Assembly (NCBI RefSeq): GCF_000972845.2 | Contig: NW_020860930.1 | Location: forward strand, 62,001-126,000 | Source of the DNA: Larimichthys crocea | Lineage: Eukaryota; Chordata; Actinopteri; Sciaenidae | Direction of reading: 5' to 3' | Length of the DNA: 64,000 nucleotides | Part shown: in pieces, positions 10,836-23,170 of the stretch | Numbering within the stretch: position 1 is the first letter of the stretch | Layout: each line of letters starts with the position of its first letter | Translations under genes and position numbers: made by a program | The notes under the pieces: generated by a model | What the model saw: the letters and a program-made list of their open reading frames with translations, nothing else | What the model was told of the DNA's origin: nothing | Database searches by the model: none

Positions 10836-13800
10836 TAAGTGAGTGTGTGTTGACATTGTGGTCAGTTGTGGGAGAAGATTGCCCATATTCTCCTTGTTGT
10901 CTGTACTGAGCCAATCACAACCCTCTCCACTCCATGTTCACCATGAAAAGAACTGGATATTATTATTTCTATTATTATTGATAATATTATATGAATTATG
11001 TTATTATTTAGATCCAGGTTTTGTTCCCCAGACATATTTACTGCAGTTTTTTCTTATTTATTCTAACTGCTGTTTTCCCTCTGAAGACTTGACCGACCGA
11101 CTCGAGACCTTTCTTGTGTTTGTTTCTGTCGCGTTCTCCTGCTTTTGAACGGTGACTTGCAGCCTTCTATGTGCCTCTCTATAGCAAGGAAAATATTGTG
11201 TTGTACTAAGGATGAAGCAGGGATCTCTGCCTCTCCCGTCAGATCAGCTTCCTCCCTCTTCACACTCGTTTGTTTCTCGTGGTGGATGGAGCTGCAGACT
11301 GTCAGTGTTTGTATTCTACATCTTTGTTCTCGCCTTCTTGGCTTTTTTTCCCTCACGGTGATTTCTGATTGGCAGAGAGTGTCCGGCCGCCTACGCCGAG
11401 CTCAGCTGACGTCTTTTAGTTGTTATGCAAGTACTACTCTAATGACAAAATGGGAAACTTGAAATACTGCATGTGGCAGGATGGCAGGGTGTCGTCACGG
11501 TTGGAGAACATTTGCATCATCTTCTCGCCTGTAGATGTTTGGTTGCTGCTCACTTGATGTTTTTTGTGTTTTGTCTTCAGTCCGTTCTCGTTGCGTTCTC
11601 GTCGCTTTAGCTGTGCAGAAGTTGTTTGATTGTTGCTTAAAGGCTCAATCTGTGATATCGAAGAATCTGCTGAAGCTCCTGAATGACTCCTATTTAACTT
11701 TTTACCGCCCACTGGACGCTACCACTATGTAGAACTTTGACAGCACTAATAATTGAGAATGAGATGAATATGAGCATGTAAAATAAGCTGTCTGTATGAA
11801 TAGATGAGCTGAAACATGGTGTAACAAATCCTTTATGTTCAGATTCATCACAATGGTTTGTGTCGTTTTATCACGGCAGCCTAAAGTTGCATTAAAAACA
11901 CTAAAGAGCAGCAACATTTGCAGCTGCGTTAACCGATTTTTAGGTTTGTTTTGGCCACATGGGGGCAGCAGAACACGCTCTGAACACGTCACCGACATAT
12001 TATGAAGTGTCGTGTTTGCCTGTTTACACGTGCAGAGCGTGAGCGTTGATTCTGGATCATGTTTCGATGAGTATGAATCCAATATTTACCAGTTTTTCAT
12101 CAGTTCGGTGCTGAGCAGGTCATGCACAGTTGGTATATCAGGCAAATAGACCCAGGCTTCCCATCAGGAGACTTTCAAAGATACTATATCCAAATAAAAA
12201 TGCTGCACATAGTGAATGGTTGTAGGTTATCGTAGACAGAGGGGCTCTCCATCAGTCAGTCAGAGCTGAACGAGCCTCTTGGAAGAAAGGCGAGACTTAA
12301 AGAAACTAAGCAAGTCCAGTTGCCCACGATAACCTTCAATGGGAACTATGACCTGCATGAGAATGTTCACAGTAAACAGAGTTAAACATAAACTGTTCAC
12401 AGATTGGGCCTTTAACAAACTGCAGGCTGTACTCTCCAAGGTTCAGGACACTCATTAACATTTGTTTTTCTTAAAGTCCAGTACAGACTGCTCTGTCCTT
12501 TAATCGCATTCACTGGGGAGTTTCCTGACTGGCAACTTTCCTGTCACCCTTCACACCATAATCTTCTCCCTGCTGGGCTCAGGTCCCACAGCCTTCAGCT
12601 TTGCTGTCTCTCAAGTGTTCCTAACAGACACGGGTCGGACTCATGAAGCTTCACCTCTCGTTATCTGCAGCACTAAACTGTCACCTCCGTTAGTTCGTCC
12701 CATCACGGTCACTGAAGATGACGCGCATGTTTACCCGCTCCGCTCATCTCTTTTAGCCTTTTGTGCAACTCTTCCTTTGTGAGGTGAGGAAAAAAACTGT
12801 TTGCCTGACACCATAATGACAGTAAGGGCTCATTCATTAGTACATTTTTGTGCTGGAGAGACAGAATGGATGGAGATTTATTCTTGAGAAACTCTAATTG
12901 CCCTTAGTGTTTAATTGCATGATGAAATTAGACAAATTCAAGTCACACTTTTCCTCAGCAGAGTGAAAAGGCTGTTTGGTGCAGCGTGGCCTGTCTCAGG
13001 TCCGTCCCGACCCGTCGTGTTGGGTTTCTTTTTTCTGGAAAAGAGCCTGATGAGTCCCCGAGTGTCTCATGATGAGTGTCAGCACGTCAGAGTCCTCTTT
13101 GTTCGTCACATAATCAACATCTTTTTGACAAATTTAGCGAATGTGACCAAAGAGCCGGAAAGGCGAGGGCTCACATGGAGCCAGGCTCGAGAAGGGGGAC
13201 AGATCGCAGCCCTCCTGCTGCTCGTCCATACGCTCTGTGGGAAATAATGGGACGCTCCCCTTTCATTCATCCTCACGTGCATGATCAGTGTGTGTAGTAT
13301 TCGTTGGTCTTTTAAGTGCCTGATGATGCATTTGTGTGGTGAACACGTAAACACTGTTTTTGTCCTTCAGGTCCTCTCGGGGACACACTGCATGTTGCTG
13401 TGATGTTTTGCACTGTTACTGAGGAGCCATAGCACATAGTCACATTGTCGGTGTGTTACTGTAAGAAAACCCATTTTTACCATGAGCGGTTGCGGTCTAC
13501 GTGGACACTGTTTCAGCTGCAGCGAGGTGTTTCTGGCTTCTTTGGGAGAGCTTGGAATTATGGGGTTCTGAGTTGTTTTTAAATGAAATCTCAACACTGT
13601 AAATTCTCAGATAGTAGCTAAAAATATTTTTATTTGTTATTTTAAAGATATTTAAATTCTTTTGTTTAGCCTCTTAGCTTCTCACTTCAGCTTTTATTGT
13701 GAAACATTTGCTGGAAGTTCTGCCTCATAGGATTTGCATACATTTATGTCCAGCAGCTCTCCGTCTTCTTGCTGGCACGTTTCTCGGCCTCTCGGCATGT

Positions 13801-14037
13801 CAGCGCCACCAACTGCTGCTCAGTGAAATATTGTGAAACCTTCGGGGTCTGTTGTGTCGCCCTGTTTTTACGCACACGTGTACTCATGCATGTACACAAG
13901 ATACAAACAGAACATGAACCCAGTTTGTAAAAAAATACTGCTCGACAGTGCCACAAGTGGACAAAAAGTCAACAGGATACCTTTAACCTGAAAGTGTTGA
14001 TTCATTTCTGAACACTACACAAAAAGATGATAGAAAA

Positions 14038-14160
14038 CATTTTTTAAAGATATTATTTTGGGCTTTATTTGACAGAGACAGGAATGTGGGATTGAGGCGG
14101 GGAATGACATGCGGGTCGGATTCGAACCCTGGGCCGACTGAGCTAAACGACACACCTATA
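14038..14160 (-). repeat. tRNA-derived SINE fragment
   Basis: Read on the minus strand it carries GGGTTCGAATCC, a near-perfect Pol III B box, as in tRNA genes. On the plus strand the order GGGCTTTATTTGACAGAGACAG, GGAATGACATGCGGGTCGG, GAGCTAAACGACAC matches an abundant percomorph SINE from memory. Too short and degenerate to be a functional tRNA. Confidence 0.65.
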
Positions 14161-14468
14161 AAACATTTTTTAAAATAATATTTTTGCTTTGATATTTAAT
14201 TTACTCTCTTTAATTTAATATGCAGCCTTTTGAAGTACATTCATTTACTAATCAGAATAATTCAGTTAATTTACTAACTCCTGGTTTGGCAATGCAACCT
14301 TTTTGTAGAAACTCAAGTGATTAAAATTAATTAATCTTAATTTTGAGTGCAGTTTGCTGGACAGTATTCTCCCGCAATGCAATACACAGAGGAGATAAAG
14401 AAAAATGAAAAGCAGCTTCAAAAGAACAAAGAAATAAAATATGAACTGTATGAACCTTTGGAGAAGTG

Positions 14469-14470
<2 letters not shown>

Positions 14471-14512
<42 letters not shown>
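14471..14512 (+). repeat. (ATT)n microsatellite
   Basis: Fourteen tandem TTA/ATT units. Confidence 0.98.
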
Positions 14513-14513
<1 letters not shown>

Positions 14514-14823
14514 CTATTTATCTATAAGAACTGCAGACAAGTATATGACCAAAACATGCATGTAGATTATATTTTTATGGTAGTCTGTACAACCTGACAC
14601 ATGACTGCTGCGCTCTGGCTATTATTTGAGAATTTACAGTATCCACCTATTAAAAATGATCTTATGTTTGTGTTCAGTCTAAATCTTTGATTTAAATCTG
14701 CTCAGAACCTTCGAACTCCTCGCTGCTCCTCAGCAGACAGCACTTACACTTGTGCTCACTCATTTTTCAATAGGCTGTAATAAGAAAAGAGTCGAGTCCA
14801 ATCACTCATCACATGGTATTTTC

Positions 14824-14825
<2 letters not shown>

Positions 14826-14876
<51 letters not shown>
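14826..14876 (+). repeat. (TG)n microsatellite
   Basis: Pure TG tract of about 50 bp. Confidence 0.98.
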
Positions 14877-14877
<1 letters not shown>

Positions 14878-15672
14878 TCCCGCTTGTCTGGAGTCACATC
14901 GCTCGCGCAGAAAAAGCGGTCATCATCCTGCATCGAGTTTTCTTTTTGTCTCCTACATGTCAGGCTTTGTGTTTTCTGTGTGAGCGCTCATAACGTCTGC
15001 CTGCGGGATGTGGGAATTCCCGTCCGAGTTTATTTCTGGCTCGTGTTCACCTGCTGAGTAAACCTCTGTCTGTGGGGGTTAACATGGGCAGGACGTCCGA
15101 ATGGAAACTGTCCTTAGCGGACGATTATTGTCACATCCCATCACGAGTCCCCTCTTAACCTCTGAGTTTATTTGAGCACCCAACAACAGGCACGTATTTC
15201 TGGATGATGCGTCTGTAACATCCAGTAGGCGAGCGGCGCTTACTGGAACAAGACGCTTCTTTTATTTTTGTGTTGGAAGCTCGTACACAGATTTGAATCA
15301 GAGGAAATTTCCTCACCTTCTTCCTCATCCTTAAAAAATGTGTCAGCAGATGAATCAAAACCATCAAACAGCCCGTGCATAACGCTTCCGGCCCTTTACA
15401 GATTGTATCAAGTGTAAATCTGTTTGTGGGTGAGCCGTGCTGAGGTTTCTTGAACGCTTCGTTTTTTTTTCACCATCCATCGCACAACACTTCTTCTTCT
15501 GCCTCGAGCGTTCTCGAGGCCGAATACTACGACATGACTTGTGAACCGTGGAGCTTTGTGTCTCTCTGTTGCAGGTGGTAAACTGCTGGTACACACAGCT
15601 GTATGTGGTGTTGTGTTCTTTTATTCGGGGTCGGGGTTTGTGTCAGGGCAGCGCCGGGCTGTTTCTTTTCAG

Positions 15673-15935
15673 TAGAATACCCAGAGATGCTACTGTACGT
15701 GGACGAGGGTCTTTCGTTGCTGTTGGGTGGGTTCGGGGAGGGTTACGACGGCTACATCTCCTTGCCCCATGGGAAGTGAAGTTCTCAGTATATTTACACA
15801 TCTCTAAAGCCTCTGCTAAAGACTGATGACTGTTCATTTAGAGCTCAATGAATTTCTATAAATATTTTAGATTGCTCAAACTGATTATGTGCAATTGTAA
15901 TGATGGAAATTCAATAAAAAAGAGGTATTTTTACA
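15673..15935 (+). other. Doubtful orphan terminal exon with poly(A) signal
   Basis: TTTCTTTTCAG at 15662-15672 is a good acceptor. The frame starting at 15675 reads EYPEMLLYVDEG, then SLLLGGFGEGYDGYISLPHGK, and stops at 15777-15779. AATAAA follows at about 15911 with a TGTCTGCTCTGTTCTG stretch after it. I do not recognise the peptide and I found no upstream exons, so it may be chance or part of a non-coding transcript. Confidence 0.2.
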
Positions 15936-16709
15936 CAATAAGCTCAGTGTCTGCTCTGTTCTGAAGGCTTCAGTGCGTTAAACCAACTGAGACGATAGGT
16001 GACGGGTACGGAGATGAGTCGATGATGACACAAAGACAAAAGGTCACCGAGGTCCTCAGGACACGTGTTCCAGATATTTCACTCAACAAGTGAAACTTTT
16101 GATGACCAGAGTCCTTCAGGTTCATTCTGCGGAGACCTTGAATATTTTACAAATGTTATCACCGTCCAAACCAATTGGGACAGTCGCCGAGATATTTCTG
16201 TCTTGAAGTGATTGATCTGACTAACCGAATCTTTACTTCACATTCAGATGGTTGTATTTTAATCTAAAGCAGGTCCTAGTAACACGCCACTGAAGGTCTC
16301 TTGAAATGAGTCACCCAAAACAAATTTCTGTGATAAATTAAATTTAGTTTGAAGCTCGTCGTCTTTTGATCTGCAGATCACCGAGCCACTACTTCCTTTC
16401 TAAGCACTGATTTAGGTCGACAGAGGTCGAAATATCAAAGTTCAAGTCGGAATAAATTTAGCTGAAAATGTGAAACAAGCGTTGTAACATCTAAAAAAAA
16501 AAAAAAAAACCCCAACAATTTATCAATTTAACCTAATTTTAACTTCGACATGATTTAGAAACGCATATCGCCAAATCAGCCGCTCGGCTCTTTCTTTTTC
16601 TTTGTGTTTGTGTTTTTATCGCCCTCGTGGCCTCAGTCAAAGCGGTGTGCCTCAGGGCTGGGAACTGGACCCGTTGAACTTCCACACGCGTACAGTACGA
16701 GGATATGCA

Positions 16710-16740
<31 letters not shown>

Positions 16741-19044
16741 GCCAAAGAAAATCAAAACACAGAATCTCCTGCACACAAAGCAAGATGAGAGAGCGAGCGG
16801 CTAAGAGGGAAACAAAGCCGTGATTGGACGAGCGAGCGAGGAGGCCCACGACAAAACAAACTCCAGCTCCTGGTTTCTCACCACCTGCTCAGATACAGTG
16901 TTTTGACGCACGTCCCCCGACTGAAGTCAAGACTCAGACTGGGGGATATTTTTAGCTCAATTCTGTACCACACAATGTCTTCCTTCCTTTCCCGACCATC
17001 TCTCAGACCGCACAGAGCAAAGTTCATCCTACAGTTTGGAAAAGCCCCCGTCCTGCTTTCTTAGAAAGTGGAATAAAGTCCTGCAGCGTGACACATTTCT
17101 GTTTATTATTTATGAGGACTGCAGGATTATCGACCGGCCTGCTTCACACCCCGTGAAACCTCAGGCCACGTTCTGTAAATCATGCCACCTCTCAAGGCTG
17201 AGGTCAGGGTCCGGGAGATGCCCGACACTATCCGGTGTCACTGGAATGTTGTTCTGTTTATTTTTAACAACACTACGACGGCTTTGCTTTTTCATGCTCC
17301 TTTTCTCCCCGATCCTCCAACGTCATCCGAGTTTCCTCTTTCACCGTCAGAGCCGGGACACAACAACACTTTGATTCATGTATTAAAGTTCACAGATAAA
17401 ACTGAAGTCGTCTCTGAAACATAAACGCTCCATGAACCAAACTTACAGCTGATTATTGTTCTTGAATCATCAGTGAAGTTTGCATGATGTGAAATGATGA
17501 CATATAAATATAATATAAATAAATAAAAATTATAAATTGATGTTGGTGGCAGCGAATTAGCAATTTAACAACCAAACAAATAAAAATCTCATTAAATCTA
17601 ATTAAATATGCAAATGCACATTTTAAGAAAATGCAGAAAACAGTTTTCTATCAAAATAAATGATATATCAGCAGGTTTGCCATTTTAAGAACATCATGTG
17701 ATTTTTGCTCCACACTAATCACATTTAGCCGTCCTCTAAGAACAAAGGTTTAATTCTATTTGTCAACATTAAAGGGTTTTTTCTTTATTAAATAAATCCG
17801 ATTACATCGTCACATAACAGATGGACACCATAAATATAAATATAATCGTAGGTTGTCAGGAAACAGACAGAGTCAAAGCGTATTAAAGGCCAAATTGAAT
17901 TTGATATGTTTTTTAAAGGTCTTGATGAAAAATGAATTTCCAGGCATTAAAAAATTATTTAAGTAAAAAACTTTCAATCACAGATGAAACAAAAAAGACA
18001 TTTACAGATATTTTATTTATTATTATCTTTAATCTTTAAGTTAAAGTGTCCTGATCTGTCCTCTACTCCACTAATAAACATGAATTAACATCAGAGAATA
18101 TTTGATCTGCGTTCGTTACGTTGTTGTTATGAAGACTCAGGTTCATATTTGATGACTTTGATTTTCATTCCTCTGTTTCTGATGTTTGGATCACAGGTCG
18201 GGCTTTCATGAACAAACAGCAGCCACACCAGTAAATATTTACTGTGGGATGTGTGGCTTTCCTGCTGCTGTGACTTCCTTTTTAAGCTTCACCCTGGAGG
18301 TGAAAACACACTCGGACTGTTCACGTTCACACACGGCGTCCATGTCACAGCGAGCGAGCCCAGCGGGAGATCCCCCGCTGCACGCCTGCCATGTTGCTGC
18401 TGCGTGCCCTGGTTTGAATTTCAGAATATAAGCGACTGGCTTCGCGTACTGACAGCTGATGATCTCATGGAAACTCTTCTGAGCGGCGCACTTAAAAACT
18501 GGAGAATGATTTATAATGAATTGCAGCCCTTAGTTTTTTTTTTTTTTCATGGTGGGATGTGAGGTTTGGGTTCTGCGCTGGACTCGGGGCACTCTGTTCA
18601 TTTATAACCAGAAGCAGCCTGTTCCATCCTGCCATGTCCAGCAGGAGAGTTTCTTTTTATGCTGGGGAAAGAGCCTGCAGACATGTGGGGCCTTAATGCA
18701 TATTTAACCTCACAGCTTCGAACTGTACATATCATCCAACAAAGCCTCACTTGACCCGCTCTTTCTTCTCTGAGAGTGCAGCAGAAGAAAAGCCTCTCTG
18801 GCTTTGAAACTGAGTGATACGACGGACAAGTGGATATTTTCATCCTGTTAAAAGACAAAAAACTCTGCACGAAAGTCTCTGATCCCTCCGTCCTCTTTAA
18901 TCCCCTCAGACTGCTAATACATCAGCAAAGCCAAAAAGTCCACACAACAATAAAAGGCTTTGTGAGGAGGAGAGTTGCTACCAAAAAAAAGGGGGGGAAG
19001 AGCTGTACTTATTTGGGCAAAAGAGGGGAGGGGACTGGGCCGGC

Positions 19045-19076
19045 GTGGTGGTGGTGGTGGTGGTGGTGGTGGTGGT
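19045..19076 (+). repeat. (GGT)n microsatellite
   Basis: About eleven GGT units. It gives artefactual poly-Gly/Trp or poly-Pro frames. Confidence 0.97.
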
Positions 19077-21220
19077 TGCTTGTGCACCTGCGTTAGAGTA
19101 GCTCCTTGGGAAAAGGGAAGAAAACAGGATCTGAAACTCAAACAACATCCTGTGAACCTCCCCCTCGTCCTCCCCTCCTCCCCCATCCCAGAAGTGTTTA
19201 TGCTGTTTTCCTGCTCCTCTCTGTAGAAAGTGGGAAAGAGATGAATCAGTCCGACTGAGGCTGGAGTAAGGATGGAGTCTGAGGCGAGGAGGAGGGTGGG
19301 GGTGCTTCCTTCTCGCTGGCTCTTGCTATCATCTACAGACAAGTCATCAGCGGCTGACACACACTGATTTCCCATTCATTCATCTGTTTGAATTCAGATA
19401 GGCGCCCTGGGAACAAAGGCTTGATCAGATCCTGTTTGGATGAATGAAAACACGTCTTCTCTCTTCTTTAATCTTAAACACGACTGCTGACTGTGACTAA
19501 TGTCCTCGCAGTTGTAATGATCCCTTTTGGGAAGTTTTGAAAGAGAGGGAGTTCCCTTGAATAAAACGTGGTGTTGAAACCGGCTACAGTAGCGTACATG
19601 TTTCCTGGTACTGTTTCTGCCTTTATTCCTTCCTCTGTGGATTATTTCAGCACACACGGGGAGAGCACACCTAAAAGCTTATCACCTAAAGCTTATCGCT
19701 TATAGAATATCATTTTTATTAACTTTTCTTACATCATTAGACCATAATGCAACTCATCAACCAGTGAGAACAGATAACAGAACAAATAATATAAATAAAA
19801 TAAATGAAGCACACCTTTAAAAATAGGGCTGATCATGATCGTTGAAATATTTCATCTTTATACACGTTAAAAAATGAGACCACATTTTATTCACTAATAA
19901 TTATTTGTCTAACAATTAGAGACTGTATGGAAGTTATTGTGGTGGAGAGACATGAAGCAGAGGTGCTGTGAATGTAACTGTATGAAGAAAATATCTTTTT
20001 ATTTTACTTTATGAATATTGATGCTCCTTCACTCTCATGCACTGTTCACGTTGCTCAACCACGTCTCTCTCTCTCTCTCTCTCTCCGATCATCGGACACA
20101 AACCAAATAAAACTTCTCAGTGTTTCTGTTTCACACTGAGACGGTGAGTCAGACACAGACGTACGGAGGCTCTGAATAACTCAGGTAACATATTTTCACT
20201 TCCATTCGCCGAGCCGCCCCATGGAGCCTCCACATCCCAGAACTCAACGTCTGACGTTATCGATTCTGCTCCAGCTGCTCTCTGTTTTTGAACTAACTGA
20301 ACTTTCTTATATTCTGTGACGCTCGTATCTGTTCTTATTATCGTCCCTGAGTATGTGGATGAGGGACAGGTGGCAGCTGTAAAACCTGTTGGGTTCTGCT
20401 AAACATGCAGAGATTTAACTTTACTGTAGGTAATTGTTTAGAATTTGAATGTGACTGTTGGATTCAATCGTCAGTCCGTCTTAATATATCTGTCTTCATG
20501 ATCCATTTTGTTTTACAGTAAGAAAATCAGGGAAATGAAATAACCCGTCTTTGCTCCAGCAGCTCTCTCTCTACATAATAATTTTCATACAGTCCCTTAA
20601 TTTCAAGCTGTGTCTGACTCTCCAAACAAAGATGATTTGCACATCCAGAAATCTCATAACTGCTGATTTAGATTTAGACAATCTACAATATTTTTGGGGA
20701 AAAAAGACAAAAACAGCAAAGTTGTAAAATAAGTTGCTCGTCCCCGGGGAGGCAGCTTGCATAAGATGTTGTACTGCTGTAGTCTGACCGCACGCATTGG
20801 AGTGAACGTGGAGCATTGCTGACCACAAAGGAAGTGGCTGCCAAAGAGGAAGTGAACATGTCCCGTTTGTGTGTGTGCAGCCAAGGGGAAGAAGAAGTGT
20901 TAAAGTTATTATCCGTGTGGGAGCGGTGCGTTCAGGGGGCATCCTGTGCACAACAAATGCTTCCTGCTCCTGCCTCCAACGACACAAAACAACCACAGAG
21001 GGAGGGCAGGGAGAGTGGAGAGGGGCATGGAGGGAAACTCTGCAACCTCCTGACATGTGAACCTGCCCACAACCAAACACAGGTGGAAACTATGCAGCGT
21101 CCTCGGGAAAGTACAGTTACTCCCCGAAACGCTGCCTCTCCATCTATACTGTGAGCTCCTATAGAGGTCCTCGAACTGCACAGTGGAAAATTCATGTTTC
21201 TGATTTTAGCAGCCACATTC

Positions 21221-21223
<3 letters not shown>

Positions 21224-21264
<41 letters not shown>
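21224..21264 (+). repeat. (CA)n microsatellite
   Basis: Pure CA tract of about 41 bp. Confidence 0.98.
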
Positions 21265-21267
<3 letters not shown>

Positions 21268-21559
21268 ATGGGGCCCCTCCTGACATGCAGCGTGGATAGC
21301 TTATTAAACTCACGAGAACATCAGATTACTGCACATTATGAAATTATTGAATAAAATCTGTGATGCAACAGGGCAGCCGGACTTTCAAAGCCTGATCCTG
21401 GCTCATCGCCTGTCGTACCTGAGCCTCCACGTCCCGACACTGATCTGATGAGGTTTATCAAAATCGAAATAATAAGTGCAGCTTGTGGACGAACAAACCT
21501 CTGTGCACCTCTCCAGTTCCTACCTCAGGACTTTGTGCTTATCAAGATTTTGAAACCCG

Positions 21560-21745
21560 TGTGTGAGAATATGTCTGAATATTTAAATGTCAGTTTCATT
21601 AGATTGAGTCTGCCATGTTTCTACAGTAGCCCAGAACAGACAAACCAAATGTTGGTTCTCAATGTTGCTTTTTGCATTTTTACACACTTGGACGGAGCGA
21701 GAGAGCGAACCATGCCACCGAGTCTACACACTGCACCTTTAACAG
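21560..21745 (-). repeat. MITE-like repeat copy ending ACACTGCACCTTTAA
   Basis: Contains GCCATGTTTCTACAGTAGCC and CAGACAAACCAAATGTTGG and ends ACACTGCACCTTTAA, the reverse complement of the AAAGGTGCAGTGTGT type of end. I recognise this as the right half of a common percomorph element. Its opposite end type is seen at 63388. Confidence 0.6.
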
Positions 21746-22739
21746 TCATAAATTAAAGAAATGCATCAGAACTGCAATAAAATCTATTAAAATAGAAAAC
21801 ATTTGTTACATTTGTTAAATGTCACTTGATGTGTTCACTGTGTGGCAGTAGAGATGATCCGACACCGTGAAACGATGATGTCATGCTGGACTTACTTCCT
21901 GTTGCGAAACCTGTGCAGTTTTGGGAAGATTGGACAGAATTACAAAAACTTCCTGTTCCTCTGCAAAACCTCTCGGCCACGCCACGGACACGAAAGGTCA
22001 GGATGAGAACGAGGCGTCATCCGGAGGTCCACCTCATAATTTAGGAGGAATTGCCAAAAACGACGACTAAACTAAGACTCAGATCCTGGCCACCACTGAC
22101 GTGAGCTGCTCTTCACAAGCTTTCTCTTTAAAAACACGATTTATTTTGACGACTAATTTGGTTGGCGTTGGTCGCTGCTGGCGCTCTGATCAAATGAAAA
22201 CAGACAAAAATAAATGAGGTAGTGAGATGTCCCACATTCAGTGAAGTAATCTTCAATCAAAGGCGCCGACGAGCAGCAGGAATTTAATTTGTATCTGAAG
22301 AGTTCTGCTCCAGTTTTATTCTCATGAAAAACGTTGTTTCCATTTTCTGGAACAGGAAGTAGTTTAAGCACCATTACGGATAACAAGGGGGATTCAAAGA
22401 AGAAATGTTTGTTCATCATGAAATCCAACCAGAACTCACAGGAAAGCAGCAGCTGACAAGACAAAACCTTTTCTGTGTAACAAGGAAATAACCTTTAAAA
22501 CTGCCGAGCACCTCAGTGAATGAAGAATTATCCAGAAAATGTGTTAATGCGACTCTTTCCTGCTTTCCTGTCATCACCAGGTACCGAATTCATGTAATAA
22601 AACAATGAAGGAAACGCTGACTCACAGGATGGAGAGACAGTAGCAGTTAAATATTTCTGGATGTTAAATATTGTTTCACAGTTTGCTCTCCCTCCTGGGT
22701 CGAAGTAGATTCTTGTAGAACCCAACGACTAAAACCTGG

Positions 22740-23070
22740 ACGTCTCCGAGACGTCGCCTGCAGGTTTCTGCAGAGCCGCTGTGAAGATCAGTGAGGCGGG
22801 CTGAACGACCACCTGTCAGTCAAAGCGTCCACGCTCTTAATCCTGCATAACTTTAAGCCTTAATATAACCTGAACAGGTGAGTTGTATATAAATTCACCC
22901 TCAGTACAGTTGTCATGAACGGGGAAATTAGCTACAGAGACCAAAACTGTTTTTTGTACCAGGCTGTAAACATGTTTATTTCTGCTGTGAAACATGGGGA
23001 CTTATGGAGACTGACTCACTTCTGGAGCCAGCCTCAAGTGGACGTTAGAGGAACTGCAGTTTGTGGCTTC
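22740..23070 (+). repeat. Dispersed repeat family R1, copy A
   Basis: Nearly identical over about 250 bp to the inverted copy at 43704-43965 and partly to copies at 25495-25712 and 48499-48655. Shared blocks include CTTTAAGCCTTAATATAA, GACTGACTCACTTCTGGAGC and GAGGAACTGCAGTTTGT. No open frame or poly(A) tail is seen; the class is unknown. Confidence 0.85.
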
Positions 23071-23170
23071 ACTTCGTTGCCATGGACGTCGTCTTTATCT
23101 GCCACATCAGTCTTTCTCCGGCTCCTCAGGGTCCACAGGACACATTATAAAACCGTTTACATAGTCTGAG

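Larger units (their letters stand above)
10835..15574. other. Intergenic, no supported gene
   Basis: I find no recognisable protein in any frame. It contains a tRNA-related SINE fragment (14038-14160), an (ATT)n tract, a TG tract and repeat-like blocks at about 11935-12010 and 13720-13985. A CTCF-like motif lies near 13797 and an AT-rich block near 12820-12910 might be conserved. Confidence 0.6.
15936..22739. other. Intergenic, no supported gene
   Basis: Contains a possible LINE reverse-transcriptase scrap near 16641, a poly(A) run at 16717-16740, (GGT)n at 19045-19076, a CT run near 20064-20085, a CA tract at 21224-21264 and a repeat fragment at 21560-21745. No frame shows a recognisable protein; the frames listed over the GGT and CA tracts are low complexity. 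Confidence 0.6.

Noticed and set aside
14038..14160. Functional tRNA gene
   Set aside because: Only a B box is recognisable; no cloverleaf can be drawn and the flanks match a SINE.
18914..19375. 153-residue minus frame with a poly-Pro run
   Set aside because: The poly-Pro is the GGT microsatellite; the rest is not recognisable.
20571..21080. 169-residue minus frame
   Set aside because: No domain and several overlapping frames on both strands; composition is that of intergenic DNA.
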